A stretch of DNA of 45,020 nt from Alphaproteobacteria bacterium (GTDB lineage Bacteria; Pseudomonadota; Alphaproteobacteria; Micavibrionales; UBA2020), in assembly GCA_028817795.1 (NCBI GenBank), contig JAPPOU010000105.1, forward strand, positions 1-45,020, read 5' to 3'. The translations under genes were made by a program, and so were the position numbers. The notes below the pieces were generated by a model that did not search any database, had not been told where the DNA came from, and saw only the letters and a list, made by a program, of their open reading frames with translations. Below are positions 19,278-29,297 of this stretch, piece after piece. The first letter of the stretch is position 1, and the number at the start of each line of letters is the position of its first letter.

Positions 19278-19315
19278 TTTTAAGACCTTTCATTCATCTA
19301 TAATTCAGTTGTAAC

Positions 19316-19344
19316 AAAGTACATTTTTTACAATAATATGTCAA
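19316..19344 (-). promoter_or_regulatory. Putative promoter of the 18828-19277 gene (TTGACA-N17-TACTTT)
   Basis: Minus-strand TTGACA 19339-19344, TACTTT 19316-19321. Confidence 0.45.
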
Positions 19345-19408
19345 TTTATTTTTAACGTAATAATTGAAAGGGGCCAATAAAACCCTTTAAATACAGTGCA
19401 TTATATAT

Positions 19409-19657
19409 CTACTCCCGCTTAACCCCCTTCACCAAACAAACCCCCATAAACCCGATACAAAATACCAGTATCGCCCCGATCGCCGCGTGCAGATAGCCAT
19501 AGGCATTGGCGCATAAAATAATGCCGAAACAGGCGCAGACAACAGACGTCACCAAAAACGCCATCCGCAGGCCACGGCCCAGAATGCGCATACACAGGTA
19601 AATGGGAAGAAAGAATACCCCGAATATCACAGCCAGAAGGAGGTATTCATTTGGCAT
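19409..19657 (-). CDS. Small membrane protein (about three hydrophobic segments)
   Basis: ORF from internal MPNEYLLLAVIFGVFFLP, immediately downstream of pheS. Confidence 0.6.
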   Translation of the reverse strand: MPNEYLLLAVIFGVFFLPIYLCMRILGRGLRMAFLVTSVVCACFGIILCANAYGYLHAAIGAILVFCIGFMGVCLVKGVKRE

Positions 19658-19659
19658 GT

Positions 19660-20715
19660 TTACACGATCCCGAACCCATAGTGCCGGAGCCACCGGACAT
19701 CGGATTCAAAAAACGTGCGCAGATCAGGGATGCCGTATTTCAGCATCGCCACACGCTCGACCCCCAAACCGAAAGCAAAGCCCTGATATTCTTCCGGGTC
19801 AATGCCGCAGTTTTTCAACACATTCGGATGCACCATGCCGCAGCCCAGAATTTCCAGCCAGTCTGTACCGGTGCCAATTTTCAACTCGCCACCACTGCGA
19901 TCGCACTGGATATCCATTTCAGCCGAAGGCTCGGTAAACGGGAAAAAGCTGGGGCGGAAACGAACAGACAGGCCCTCTGTTTCAAAAAACCGGCGGCAAA
20001 ATTCTGTCAGGCACCCCTTTAAATGCCCCATATGCGTTGATTTATCAATCAACAACCCCTCGATCTGGTGGAACATAGGCGTATGGGTCATATCGTAATC
20101 GGACCGGAACACGCGGCCCGGCACCAGCACACGAATGGGCGGTTTCTGGTTTTGCATCACATGCACCTGCACGGTCGATGTATGCGTGCGGAGAAGGCGT
20201 TTCGCATCATCACCTGTCTGCCGATCATCATCAGGCAAATAAAACGTATCATGCATATCACGCGCGGGATGGCCGGGCGGGAAATTCAGCGCCGTGAAGT
20301 TGTGGAAGTCATCTTCAATCTCCGGCCCCTCTGTCAACACAAAGCCCATATCAGCAAAGATATCGCTGATCTCTGTAATCGTCTGGCTGATGGGATGGAT
20401 GCTGCCTTTTTGTGCGGGGCGGATCGACAATGTAACGTCCGTACGCTCTTGTTCCAACCGTTCATTCAATGCCGCGTTTTTCAGCATTGACGCACGCGCG
20501 TCAATTTCGGCTGATATCTCGTTCTTCAAAACATTCAGCGCCTGCCCCATTTCCTTGCGCTCATCCGGGGAGAGTTTGCCGAGCGTTTTCATCATCTCGG
20601 TCACTTTACCCTTTTTGCCCAGCGCCGATACGCGCACGTCTTCCAGCGCGGCAATATCGTTCGCAGCCTGTACAGCGGCAGTGATATCCTGTTTTAAAGC
20701 ATCAAGGTTGCTCAT
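19660..20715 (-). CDS. pheS: Phenylalanyl-tRNA synthetase alpha subunit
   Basis: [86 protein letters not shown]. Confidence 0.97.
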   Translation of the reverse strand: MSNLDALKQDITAAVQAANDIAALEDVRVSALGKKGKVTEMMKTLGKLSPDERKEMGQALNVLKNEISAEIDARASMLKNAALNERLEQERTDVTLSIRPAQKGSIHPISQTITEISDIFADMGFVLTEGPEIEDDFHNFTALNFPPGHPARDMHDTFYLPDDDRQTGDDAKRLLRTHTSTVQVHVMQNQKPPIRVLVPGRVFRSDYDMTHTPMFHQIEGLLIDKSTHMGHLKGCLTEFCRRFFETEGLSVRFRPSFFPFTEPSAEMDIQCDRSGGELKIGTGTDWLEILGCGMVHPNVLKNCGIDPEEYQGFAFGLGVERVAMLKYGIPDLRTFFESDVRWLRHYGFGIV

Positions 20716-20740
20716 CGTATCCTTCTTATGGTTCTGGCCT

Positions 20741-21069
20741 TTAAGGTTCTGATCCGGGGGCCAGCGTTATTTCCAGCCCATCCAAATCATCGTTCATCAA
20801 TATCTGGCATGACAGGCGTGAATTATCCTCTACTTCAAAGGCTGCGTCCAGCATATCCTGCTCTTCATCCGTAGCGGGGGGCAATTTTTCCTGCCATTTC
20901 GCACCGACATAAACATGACACGTCGCACAAGACAAAGCGCCGCCGCATTCGGCCTTCAGGCCCAGGGCGGCATCACGCATCCCGTAATCGCGGATTATTT
21001 CCATGACACGCCAGCCGTCAAGAGCGTCCAGCGTATGCTTGTTTCGGTTTCTGTCGGTCACGACAATCT

Positions 21070-21073
<4 letters not shown>
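20741..21073 (-). CDS. 2Fe-2S ferredoxin, adrenodoxin-type
   Basis: [15 protein letters not shown] cluster motif and a later Cys in SRLSCQI. Confidence 0.93.
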
Positions 21074-22931
<1,858 letters not shown>

Positions 22932-22939
22932 TCATAACT

Positions 22940-23434
22940 TTATTGCAGTGTAAATCGGTAAATTTTACGGGGGCGCGTTGTGCCACGCGCCCCCGCATCA
23001 GAAAATGTTTTGCGTACAAGGGCTTCTTGCAGCATTTGGATAACAGCGTCTTGCCGATATTCTTCTGCCCACATCAGCGGTGTTCTTCCGCCACGGTCCT
23101 GCACGCTCACATCCGCCCCTTTTTCCAGCAATACCTTGCAAACCTCTACATTGCCTTGCCAAGCCGCCCACATCAGGGCCGTATCGCCCAGACCATTGTC
23201 TGTATTTGCATCTGCGCCCTTATTTATCAGCGCGAGGCAAATACGGGTGCGACCATACATCAAGGCCCACATCAATGGCGGCATATCAATACCATCACGG
23301 GCATTCACATCCGCCCCACCTTCAATCAAATCCAGGCACAAAGACTCGTTAATACTTTTCCCGCCTTTGGAAAGAATGCGGGAAAGATACTGGCTTTTTT
23401 CTTCCGCGCTCATGCCCATGGCAGTTTCATCCAT
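22940..23434 (-). CDS. Ankyrin-repeat protein (cluster member A)
   Basis: GADVNARDGIDMPPLMWA...GADANTDNGLGDTALMWAAWQGNVEVCKVLLEKGADVSVQD; internal start MDETAMGMSAEEK preferred; tail FSDAGARGTTRPRKIYR. Confidence 0.88.
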   Translation of the reverse strand: MDETAMGMSAEEKSQYLSRILSKGGKSINESLCLDLIEGGADVNARDGIDMPPLMWALMYGRTRICLALINKGADANTDNGLGDTALMWAAWQGNVEVCKVLLEKGADVSVQDRGGRTPLMWAEEYRQDAVIQMLQEALVRKTFSDAGARGTTRPRKIYRFTLQ

Positions 23435-23438
23435 AACT

Positions 23439-24137
23439 TTATCCCTGCCCCGGTTTGCGGCGGAGAATTTTCCGGCGACGCGGGGTGCCCGCCGCCGCCG
23501 CATCAGAAAACGTTTTACGCACATGATACGTATGAAACGTTTTCGCAAGGTCTGGGTACCCTTGCGATTGCGCCCATGCCTGCACTGTCTGGCCGTTCAC
23601 GTTTCTCTTATCAATGGCGGCACCCCTTTCCAGCAACGCCGCCCGCACTTCCACGTGCCCTTTTTTTGTCGCGAACATCAGTGGCGTTTCGCCAAAAAAA
23701 TTCTGCGCATTTATATCCGCCCCGTTTTCCATTAATATCATGCAGACATCCATTTTACCGCGCGCGGCAGCCAGCATCAATGCCGTGTCGCGCTCTCCAT
23801 AGCGCGCATCCACTGTCGCACCCCTTTCTATTAACAATGCGCAAACATCGGCATGGCCATTGACGGTCGCATACATCAAAGGGGTATGGCTAAACTCATC
23901 CTCCGCATTCACATCCGCGCCCTTATCCATCAGCGCCACGCAGATATCCGCATAACCTTCGGCTGCTGCTGTCATCAGCACCGTCCATCCATACATATCC
24001 TGCGCTTCTACGTCTGCGCCGTTCTTAATCAAATCCAGGCACAACGAGGCATCACAGTCCTTGCCCTTCATCACGATTTCCTTCCAAATTCTCTGCCCTT
24101 TTTCTTCCGCGCTCATGTTTTTGATAATCTCATCCAT
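23439..24137 (-). CDS. Ankyrin-repeat protein (cluster member B)
   Basis: Repeated GADV.A.D..G.T.LM.A units; start MDEIIKNMSAEEKGQ; tail FSDAAAAGTPRRRKILRR. Confidence 0.9.
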   Translation of the reverse strand: MDEIIKNMSAEEKGQRIWKEIVMKGKDCDASLCLDLIKNGADVEAQDMYGWTVLMTAAAEGYADICVALMDKGADVNAEDEFSHTPLMYATVNGHADVCALLIERGATVDARYGERDTALMLAAARGKMDVCMILMENGADINAQNFFGETPLMFATKKGHVEVRAALLERGAAIDKRNVNGQTVQAWAQSQGYPDLAKTFHTYHVRKTFSDAAAAGTPRRRKILRRKPGQG

Positions 24138-24747
24138 GCGTCGGCCCTCTTCCCGGTATCTTGCGATATATACGCCGCCCTTTTTTCGTGCCCTTGTCCG
24201 CAGCCGCACGGAACTCTTGTTCCGTTGTCATGTCACACAATCTTTTTTCGGCATCAGAATCCGGCGTATCCACTGACAACAAAAGATCTTTCGCTGTTAC
24301 GCCTTTATCGCTTTTTAAAAGCAAGTTCGGACTATGATCCAGCAAAACGGACAAAGCTTCTGAGCGTGTGCTGCCGACAGCATACATCAACGCTGTACAT
24401 CCACTTTTGTTCTGTGCATTTATATCCGCCCCTGCAACTAAGAGCTCTCGCACACCAAGCCCCCCTTGCGTTGCTGAAGCCAACATAAGGGCAGTATTGC
24501 CACTATTATTTTGCGCATTTATATCCGCCCCCAATGTAATAAGGGTGGAAATCATATTGACATGACCATTCTGCGCCGCCCACATCAGGGCCGTATGGCC
24601 CTGCGGATCACGGGCATTCACATCCGCGCCCACATCAGTGACAAGTTCCCGGCAAAATTCTACCGCCATATCATCCGTGCCCAGACGCGCCGCCCGGAGC
24701 AAATGTCCGTTAAGTTCTTCTTGGCTTGTGTCTTGCAGCTTAGTCAT
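24130..24747 (-). CDS. Ankyrin-repeat protein (cluster member C)
   Basis: GADVNARDPQGHTALMWAAQNGHVNMISTLITLGADINAQN; tail FRAAADKGTKKGRRIYRK. Confidence 0.9.
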   Translation of the reverse strand: MTKLQDTSQEELNGHLLRAARLGTDDMAVEFCRELVTDVGADVNARDPQGHTALMWAAQNGHVNMISTLITLGADINAQNNSGNTALMLASATQGGLGVRELLVAGADINAQNKSGCTALMYAVGSTRSEALSVLLDHSPNLLLKSDKGVTAKDLLLSVDTPDSDAEKRLCDMTTEQEFRAAADKGTKKGRRIYRKIPGRGPTHG

Positions 24748-25369
24748 GGCACATACTCCGGTTTCTTACTTTTGCTTTAATAATACGCCGCGTTTTTTGC
24801 GTGCCGCTGTCTGCGGCAGCGCGAAACTGATCTTCTATTTCCTTTTTCTTTCGTGCCGCAATCTGCGATTCCGTCATGGCACGCATTTTACGGCCAATAT
24901 CTCTTACCAGTTCACGGGACGACAACATGTCCACGGCTGACTTTCCATGAATACTCGTCAACAACATGTCAGGCTCACGCGCCAGCAATGTATGAATCAT
25001 GCCCTCTCCGCTACGGAGAATTGCAAGCATTAATACCGTACATCCCGTCTTTTCCTGTACGTTGATATCTGCCCCCGCATCCAAAAGCACCTGCGTGCAT
25101 TTATTGGCGCCAACCTCGACAGCCTTCATCAGGGCTGTTTTTCCACCACTGTTCTGCGCATTCACATCCGCACCACCATCAATCAAAGCTTGGACAATAT
25201 CCACAAACCCGTTACACGCCGCCCACATCAGCGCTGTTTGGCCCCGCATATCATGAATATTCACGTCACCGCCATCTGCGATCAACGCCCTGCACTCGGC
25301 CCTTGTGCCGCCATTGCGTGCCAGCTTGTACAACACTCGTGTTGCCGCTTTCGCGTCTTGATTCGTCAC
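24740..25369 (-). CDS. Ankyrin-repeat protein (cluster member D, first gene of the operon)
   Basis: GGDVNIHDMRGQTALMWAACNGFVDIVQALIDGGADVNAQN; tail FRAAADSGTQKTRRIIK. GTG start at 25369 preferred: RBS AAGGAG (25375-25380) 5 nt upstream; track start lies inside the promoter. Confidence 0.85.
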   Translation of the reverse strand: MTNQDAKAATRVLYKLARNGGTRAECRALIADGGDVNIHDMRGQTALMWAACNGFVDIVQALIDGGADVNAQNSGGKTALMKAVEVGANKCTQVLLDAGADINVQEKTGCTVLMLAILRSGEGMIHTLLAREPDMLLTSIHGKSAVDMLSSRELVRDIGRKMRAMTESQIAARKKKEIEDQFRAAADSGTQKTRRIIKAKVRNRSMCHD

Positions 25370-25384
25370 GTGTACTCCTTGCAA

Positions 25385-25402
25385 AATATTATGCATAATA
25401 TT
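25385..25402. repeat. Perfect 18-bp palindrome AATATTATGCATAATATT, operator candidate
   Basis: Sequence equals its own reverse complement; spans the -10 and start region of the ankyrin promoter. Confidence 0.75.
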
Positions 25403-25423
25403 GGGCCGCTCGCGCCCTGTCAA
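25395..25423 (-). promoter_or_regulatory. Promoter of the ankyrin operon (TTGACA-N17-TATTAT)
   Basis: Minus-strand TTGACA 25418-25423, TATTAT 25395-25400; overlaps palindrome 25385-25402. Confidence 0.7.
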
Positions 25424-25501
25424 TTGTTATGTTAAAATATTGAGGTATTTAGCGGTGTTACACATCCTGCTACAATGCTGCGAACATGTGAAAAGGGCGT
25501 C

Positions 25502-26362
25502 ATGGGACAAAAAAACGAAGACGAGGATGAAGGCCGCGATCCCGCGTTGAAAGCCGCCGTTTTGGGCTGGCCGGTGTCGCATTCGCTTTCACCCAAATTG
25601 CACAATTACTGGATCAAGCACCACAACATTGACGGCATTTACACGACCATGGCCGTCATGCCTGAACACCTGCCCGCCGCCTTTGATATTTTGCGCGAAC
25701 GCGGGTTTAAGGGGTGCAACCTGACCATCCCCTTAAAAGAAGCCGCGCTACCGTTGATTACCGACCATGACGAAAGCTGCCTGATGTCGGGCGCCGTCAA
25801 TACCGTCGTTTTTCAAGGCGATGTTATTCGCGGCTTTAACAGTGACGGCTTTGGTTTCATGGAAGGCCTGAAAATGCAAAAGCCGGACTGGGACGGCACG
25901 CGTGTCGTCGTTGTCGGCACGGGCGGCGCGTCACGCGGGATTATTGCCTCTTTAAAGGCCGAGGGTGCAAAACACTTTGTGTTGATAAACCGCACGGTTG
26001 AAAAGGCCGAGCGCGTCGTTAAGCAATTCAAGCTAAACGCAGAGATTGTCGAATGGAAACACCGCGCCGACGCGCTGAAAGACGCCACCATGCTTATCAA
26101 CTGTTCCAGCCTTGGCATGGACAACCACCCCAAACTTGACTTACCGCTGACAGATCTGCCGGAAACGGCGACAGTCTGCGACATTGTCTATCGCCCGCAA
26201 AAAACGCCCTTGCTGAAAGACGCGCGCATGCGCGGTAACCCCGTCGTGCAGGGCCTGCCCATGCTGCTGCACCAAGGACGTCTGGGCTTTGAATATTGGT
26301 TCGGCACAGACCCCGAAATCACCAAAGGTCTGTACAAAATGATGATAGACGCCATAAATTAA
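25502..26362 (+). CDS. aroE: Shikimate dehydrogenase
   Basis: AAVLGWPVSHSLSPKLHNYWI; GCNLTIPLKE; GAVNTV; VVVGTGGASRGIIASL; GLPMLLHQG. Confidence 0.95.
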   Translation: MGQKNEDEDEGRDPALKAAVLGWPVSHSLSPKLHNYWIKHHNIDGIYTTMAVMPEHLPAAFDILRERGFKGCNLTIPLKEAALPLITDHDESCLMSGAVNTVVFQGDVIRGFNSDGFGFMEGLKMQKPDWDGTRVVVVGTGGASRGIIASLKAEGAKHFVLINRTVEKAERVVKQFKLNAEIVEWKHRADALKDATMLINCSSLGMDNHPKLDLPLTDLPETATVCDIVYRPQKTPLLKDARMRGNPVVQGLPMLLHQGRLGFEYWFGTDPEITKGLYKMMIDAIN

Positions 26363-26397
26363 CAATGGAAAAAAAGACGATAAAGGATGAATTCAAT

Positions 26398-27030
26398 ATG
26401 ATCGTGATCGGACTGACAGGCTCCATTGGCATGGGCAAGTCGACCGTGGCGCATATGATGCGCGAAAAGAACATTCCCGTGCACGATTCAGACGCCTGCG
26501 TGCACTTTCTTTTGGAGCCGGGCGGCAGGGGCGTACAGCCCGCCGGCCAAAAATTCCCCGAAGCGCTGGCCCTGAACGAAAAAGGGCAGGAATATATCGA
26601 CCGCGACGTTCTGGGCCGTCTTGTCTTTGAAGACCGCGCCCGTAAAAAAGAACTGGAAGATATTCTGCACCCCATGGTGCGGGCAGAAAGCGATAAATTT
26701 GTCGAGGAAATTCGCGCCCGTGGCCATACGATGGCGGCGCTGGATATCCCCTTGCTCTATGAAACAGGCGCGGAAGAGCGCGTGGATGTCGTGATTGTGG
26801 TCTCCGCCCCGCATGACGTGCAGAAAAAACGCGTGCTGGAACGCCCCGGCATGACATCGGAAAAATTTGACCGTGTCGTTGCGGGCCAGATGCCCGATGC
26901 CGAAAAAAGGAAACGCGCCCATTACATCATCGAAAACGGCGGCGATCTGGACGACACACGCCAGCAGCTTGACGAGATCATCAACCGCATTTCCGCAAGC
27001 CACCCGCGCGCGGCAGCGCCAGGAAAATAA
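26398..27030 (+). CDS. coaE: Dephospho-CoA kinase
   Basis: MIVIGLTGSIGMGKSTVAHMM; VHDSDACVH; LDIPLLYETGAEERVD. Confidence 0.95.
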   Translation: MIVIGLTGSIGMGKSTVAHMMREKNIPVHDSDACVHFLLEPGGRGVQPAGQKFPEALALNEKGQEYIDRDVLGRLVFEDRARKKELEDILHPMVRAESDKFVEEIRARGHTMAALDIPLLYETGAEERVDVVIVVSAPHDVQKKRVLERPGMTSEKFDRVVAGQMPDAEKRKRAHYIIENGGDLDDTRQQLDEIINRISASHPRAAAPGK

Positions 27031-27045
27031 AAAGAGACATAAACC

Positions 27046-27723
27046 ATGGCCCTGCGCGAGATTGTTCTGGATACCGAAACCACCGGCATGGACCCCGATG
27101 ACGGCGACCGTTTGGTCGAGATTGGCTGCCTTGAACTGATTAACCACCTGCCGACGGGTAAAATCTTTCACGTGTACTTAAACCCGCAGCGCGAAGTACC
27201 GGCCGATGCCGTGCGCGTTCACGGCCTGACGACGGAATTTTTGCAGGACAAACCTTTGTTCGCCGAAGTTGTGGGCGATTTTAAAGAATTTATCGCCGAT
27301 TCCACGCTGGTGATCCACAACGCGGAATTCGATATGAAGTTTATCAATGCCGAGCTGAAATGGACGGGGTTCAAGGCCTTATCGATGTCACGCGTGACCG
27401 ATACGCTTTTGATGGCACGCAAAAAATTTCCGGGCCAGCCTGCAAACCTTGATGCCCTCTGCCGCCGGTTCAAGGTGGATAATACCGAGCGAACACTCCA
27501 CGGCGCATTGCTCGATTCGGAATTACTGGCCGAAGTCTATCTGGAGCTTTTGGGTGGACGGCAGCACGGCCTTGGCCTTGGCGCCTCTGGCCGCGACGGC
27601 GCGGGCGGGCGCGTTAAAATAAAAACCCAAGACCGCCCCCACCGCAGCTTCCCCCCTTCGGAAGAGGAACGCGCCACGCACCAGGCGTTTTTGGAAGAGG
27701 TGAAGGGGCATATGTGGGGGTAG
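27046..27723 (+). CDS. dnaQ: DNA polymerase III epsilon subunit (3'-5' exonuclease)
   Basis: REIVLDTETTGMDPDDGDRLVEIGCLEL; VHGLT; LVIHNAEFDMKFIN; HGALLDSELLAEVYLEL. Confidence 0.97.
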   Translation: MALREIVLDTETTGMDPDDGDRLVEIGCLELINHLPTGKIFHVYLNPQREVPADAVRVHGLTTEFLQDKPLFAEVVGDFKEFIADSTLVIHNAEFDMKFINAELKWTGFKALSMSRVTDTLLMARKKFPGQPANLDALCRRFKVDNTERTLHGALLDSELLAEVYLELLGGRQHGLGLGASGRDGAGGRVKIKTQDRPHRSFPPSEEERATHQAFLEEVKGHMWG

Positions 27724-27745
27724 CGTTATAACCTTAGCAACGAGG

Positions 27746-28312
27746 TCAAGAGCCAACCGTAGTTACAAAGCTCACAGCATTAACAGACACAAATACCAGC
27801 AGGAACACTATTTGTAATATTAAAGCCGCCGATGAAAGTATAGCTGCAGGATATATATATTGGTTCTTTTTATCCAGCTTTAAAGCGCTCTCGATCCTCT
27901 CTATCTCTTTGCCACCTTGTTCCTTTGAGGGCATTTTTAAAGACAGGTAAAAATAAAGATTAGCTGTCAGGTGCTTAGTATATGTTGTTAGAAACATCAT
28001 AACAGTAGAAAGCACAAGAGAAACGACGCCTAAAACCCATGATGTATACACAGGCCAGAAAACAACCTTAGAAATTGAATTCACATCTAAATGCGAAAGA
28101 ACTAAAAGAGACACCACAAATGTTGCAAGACACACATAAATACAGTTTTTTATAAATAAGCTTTCTATGTGCCAAACTGCTGACATGTGCTTGCTGGAAG
28201 ACTCCGCACATATTTCATGAAAATATTTCTCTTTATCAGCCTCTTTATCTTCTGCGGAATATGCGCTCATAAACTCCTCTAATATCCCAATAATAAAAGC
28301 AGCACGACTCAA
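27746..28312 (-). CDS. Hypothetical multi-pass membrane protein, AT-rich
   Basis: ORF with about four hydrophobic segments; start may be the internal MSAYSAEDKEADKEK (28270). Confidence 0.65.
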   Translation of the reverse strand: MSRAAFIIGILEEFMSAYSAEDKEADKEKYFHEICAESSSKHMSAVWHIESLFIKNCIYVCLATFVVSLLVLSHLDVNSISKVVFWPVYTSWVLGVVSLVLSTVMMFLTTYTKHLTANLYFYLSLKMPSKEQGGKEIERIESALKLDKKNQYIYPAAILSSAALILQIVFLLVFVSVNAVSFVTTVGS

Positions 28313-28365
28313 GCATTCTCATTGAATTTTTTGAGCGCCTTGATGCAACTACAATCAACAAAAAA

Positions 28366-28457
28366 TGGCGGAGACGGAGGGATTCGAACCCTCGATACAT
28401 GTTACCACGTATGACGATTTAGCAAACCGTTGCCTTCAGCCACTCGGCCACGTCTCC
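28366..28457 (-). tRNA. tRNA-Ser (anticodon GCT), CCA encoded
   Basis: Reverse complement GGAGACGTGGCCGAGTGGCTGAAGGCAACGGTTTGCTAAATCGT...GGTTCGAATCCCTCCGTCTCCGCCA folds as a class II tRNA. Confidence 0.95.
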
Positions 28458-28493
28458 TTACAAGGGGGCAGGATAAAGGATTTTGCCTGTTTT

Positions 28494-29297
28494 TCAATCC
28501 TTAATTAAGGCATTGATATTCGCCAATATATTGGCAGGGTTCAGGCTGCCAAAGACCATGGACGTGACGCCAGCAGGCGCGGTGGCAAAGCGCACGGCGG
28601 CCGCCGCATCGCCCGCATGGCCCGATGCCAGCCCTTTTTTTATCAGCACGGCACGGTTTTTTGCGCGGGCATAGTCCATGACGGGCATCATCGCCGTATC
28701 GCTTTCGTTATAGGCGAGCATTACGCAATCTGCGTAGTCCGCCGCGAATTTTCCGCCCTCTACCGTATAGGTAGAGGCGCCAAAGCTTAAAAGCTTTCCT
28801 TCCTCCTTTAACCGCGCCAGTGTTTCAAGAACGGGGGTTTTTGAAAGAACGGCCATATCATCGCGGCTGGAATGGACCAGAACGCAATCAAGGCAATCTG
28901 TATTCAAACGTTTTAAGCTGCGCTCCACGCTCATCCTTGTATGTTCTGCCGTGAAAATATGTTGGGAGGCGCCATTTTCAAATTCCTCCCCCGTTTTGGT
29001 GACAAGGAAGAATTTTTTGCGGCGCGCCCCCATGACTGTGCCCAGCCGTTCTTCCGATGTGCCGTAAGCTGGCGCGGTATCCAAAAGCGTGATGCCGTGG
29101 TCCAGCACAAGATCGAGAAGGGATGATATATCGCGATCTGACGGCAATGAAAAACCATCGCCGCCCGGATATTTTACGCCCTGATTACGCCCGAACTTGA
29201 CCGTGCCCAGCCCCAAAACGCTGACGCTGCGGCCCGTATTGGCAAAGGGGCGCTGTTCCAAAACACATTCAGGCGACAATGCTGTCTGCATAGACAT
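28494..29297 (-). CDS. Aldo/keto reductase
   Basis: RSVSVLGLGTVKFGRNQGVKYP; GITLLDTAPAYGTSEERLG; DCVLVHSSRDD; LLSFGASTYTVE. Confidence 0.85.
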   Translation of the reverse strand: MSMQTALSPECVLEQRPFANTGRSVSVLGLGTVKFGRNQGVKYPGGDGFSLPSDRDISSLLDLVLDHGITLLDTAPAYGTSEERLGTVMGARRKKFFLVTKTGEEFENGASQHIFTAEHTRMSVERSLKRLNTDCLDCVLVHSSRDDMAVLSKTPVLETLARLKEEGKLLSFGASTYTVEGGKFAADYADCVMLAYNESDTAMMPVMDYARAKNRAVLIKKGLASGHAGDAAAAVRFATAPAGVTSMVFGSLNPANILANINALIKD

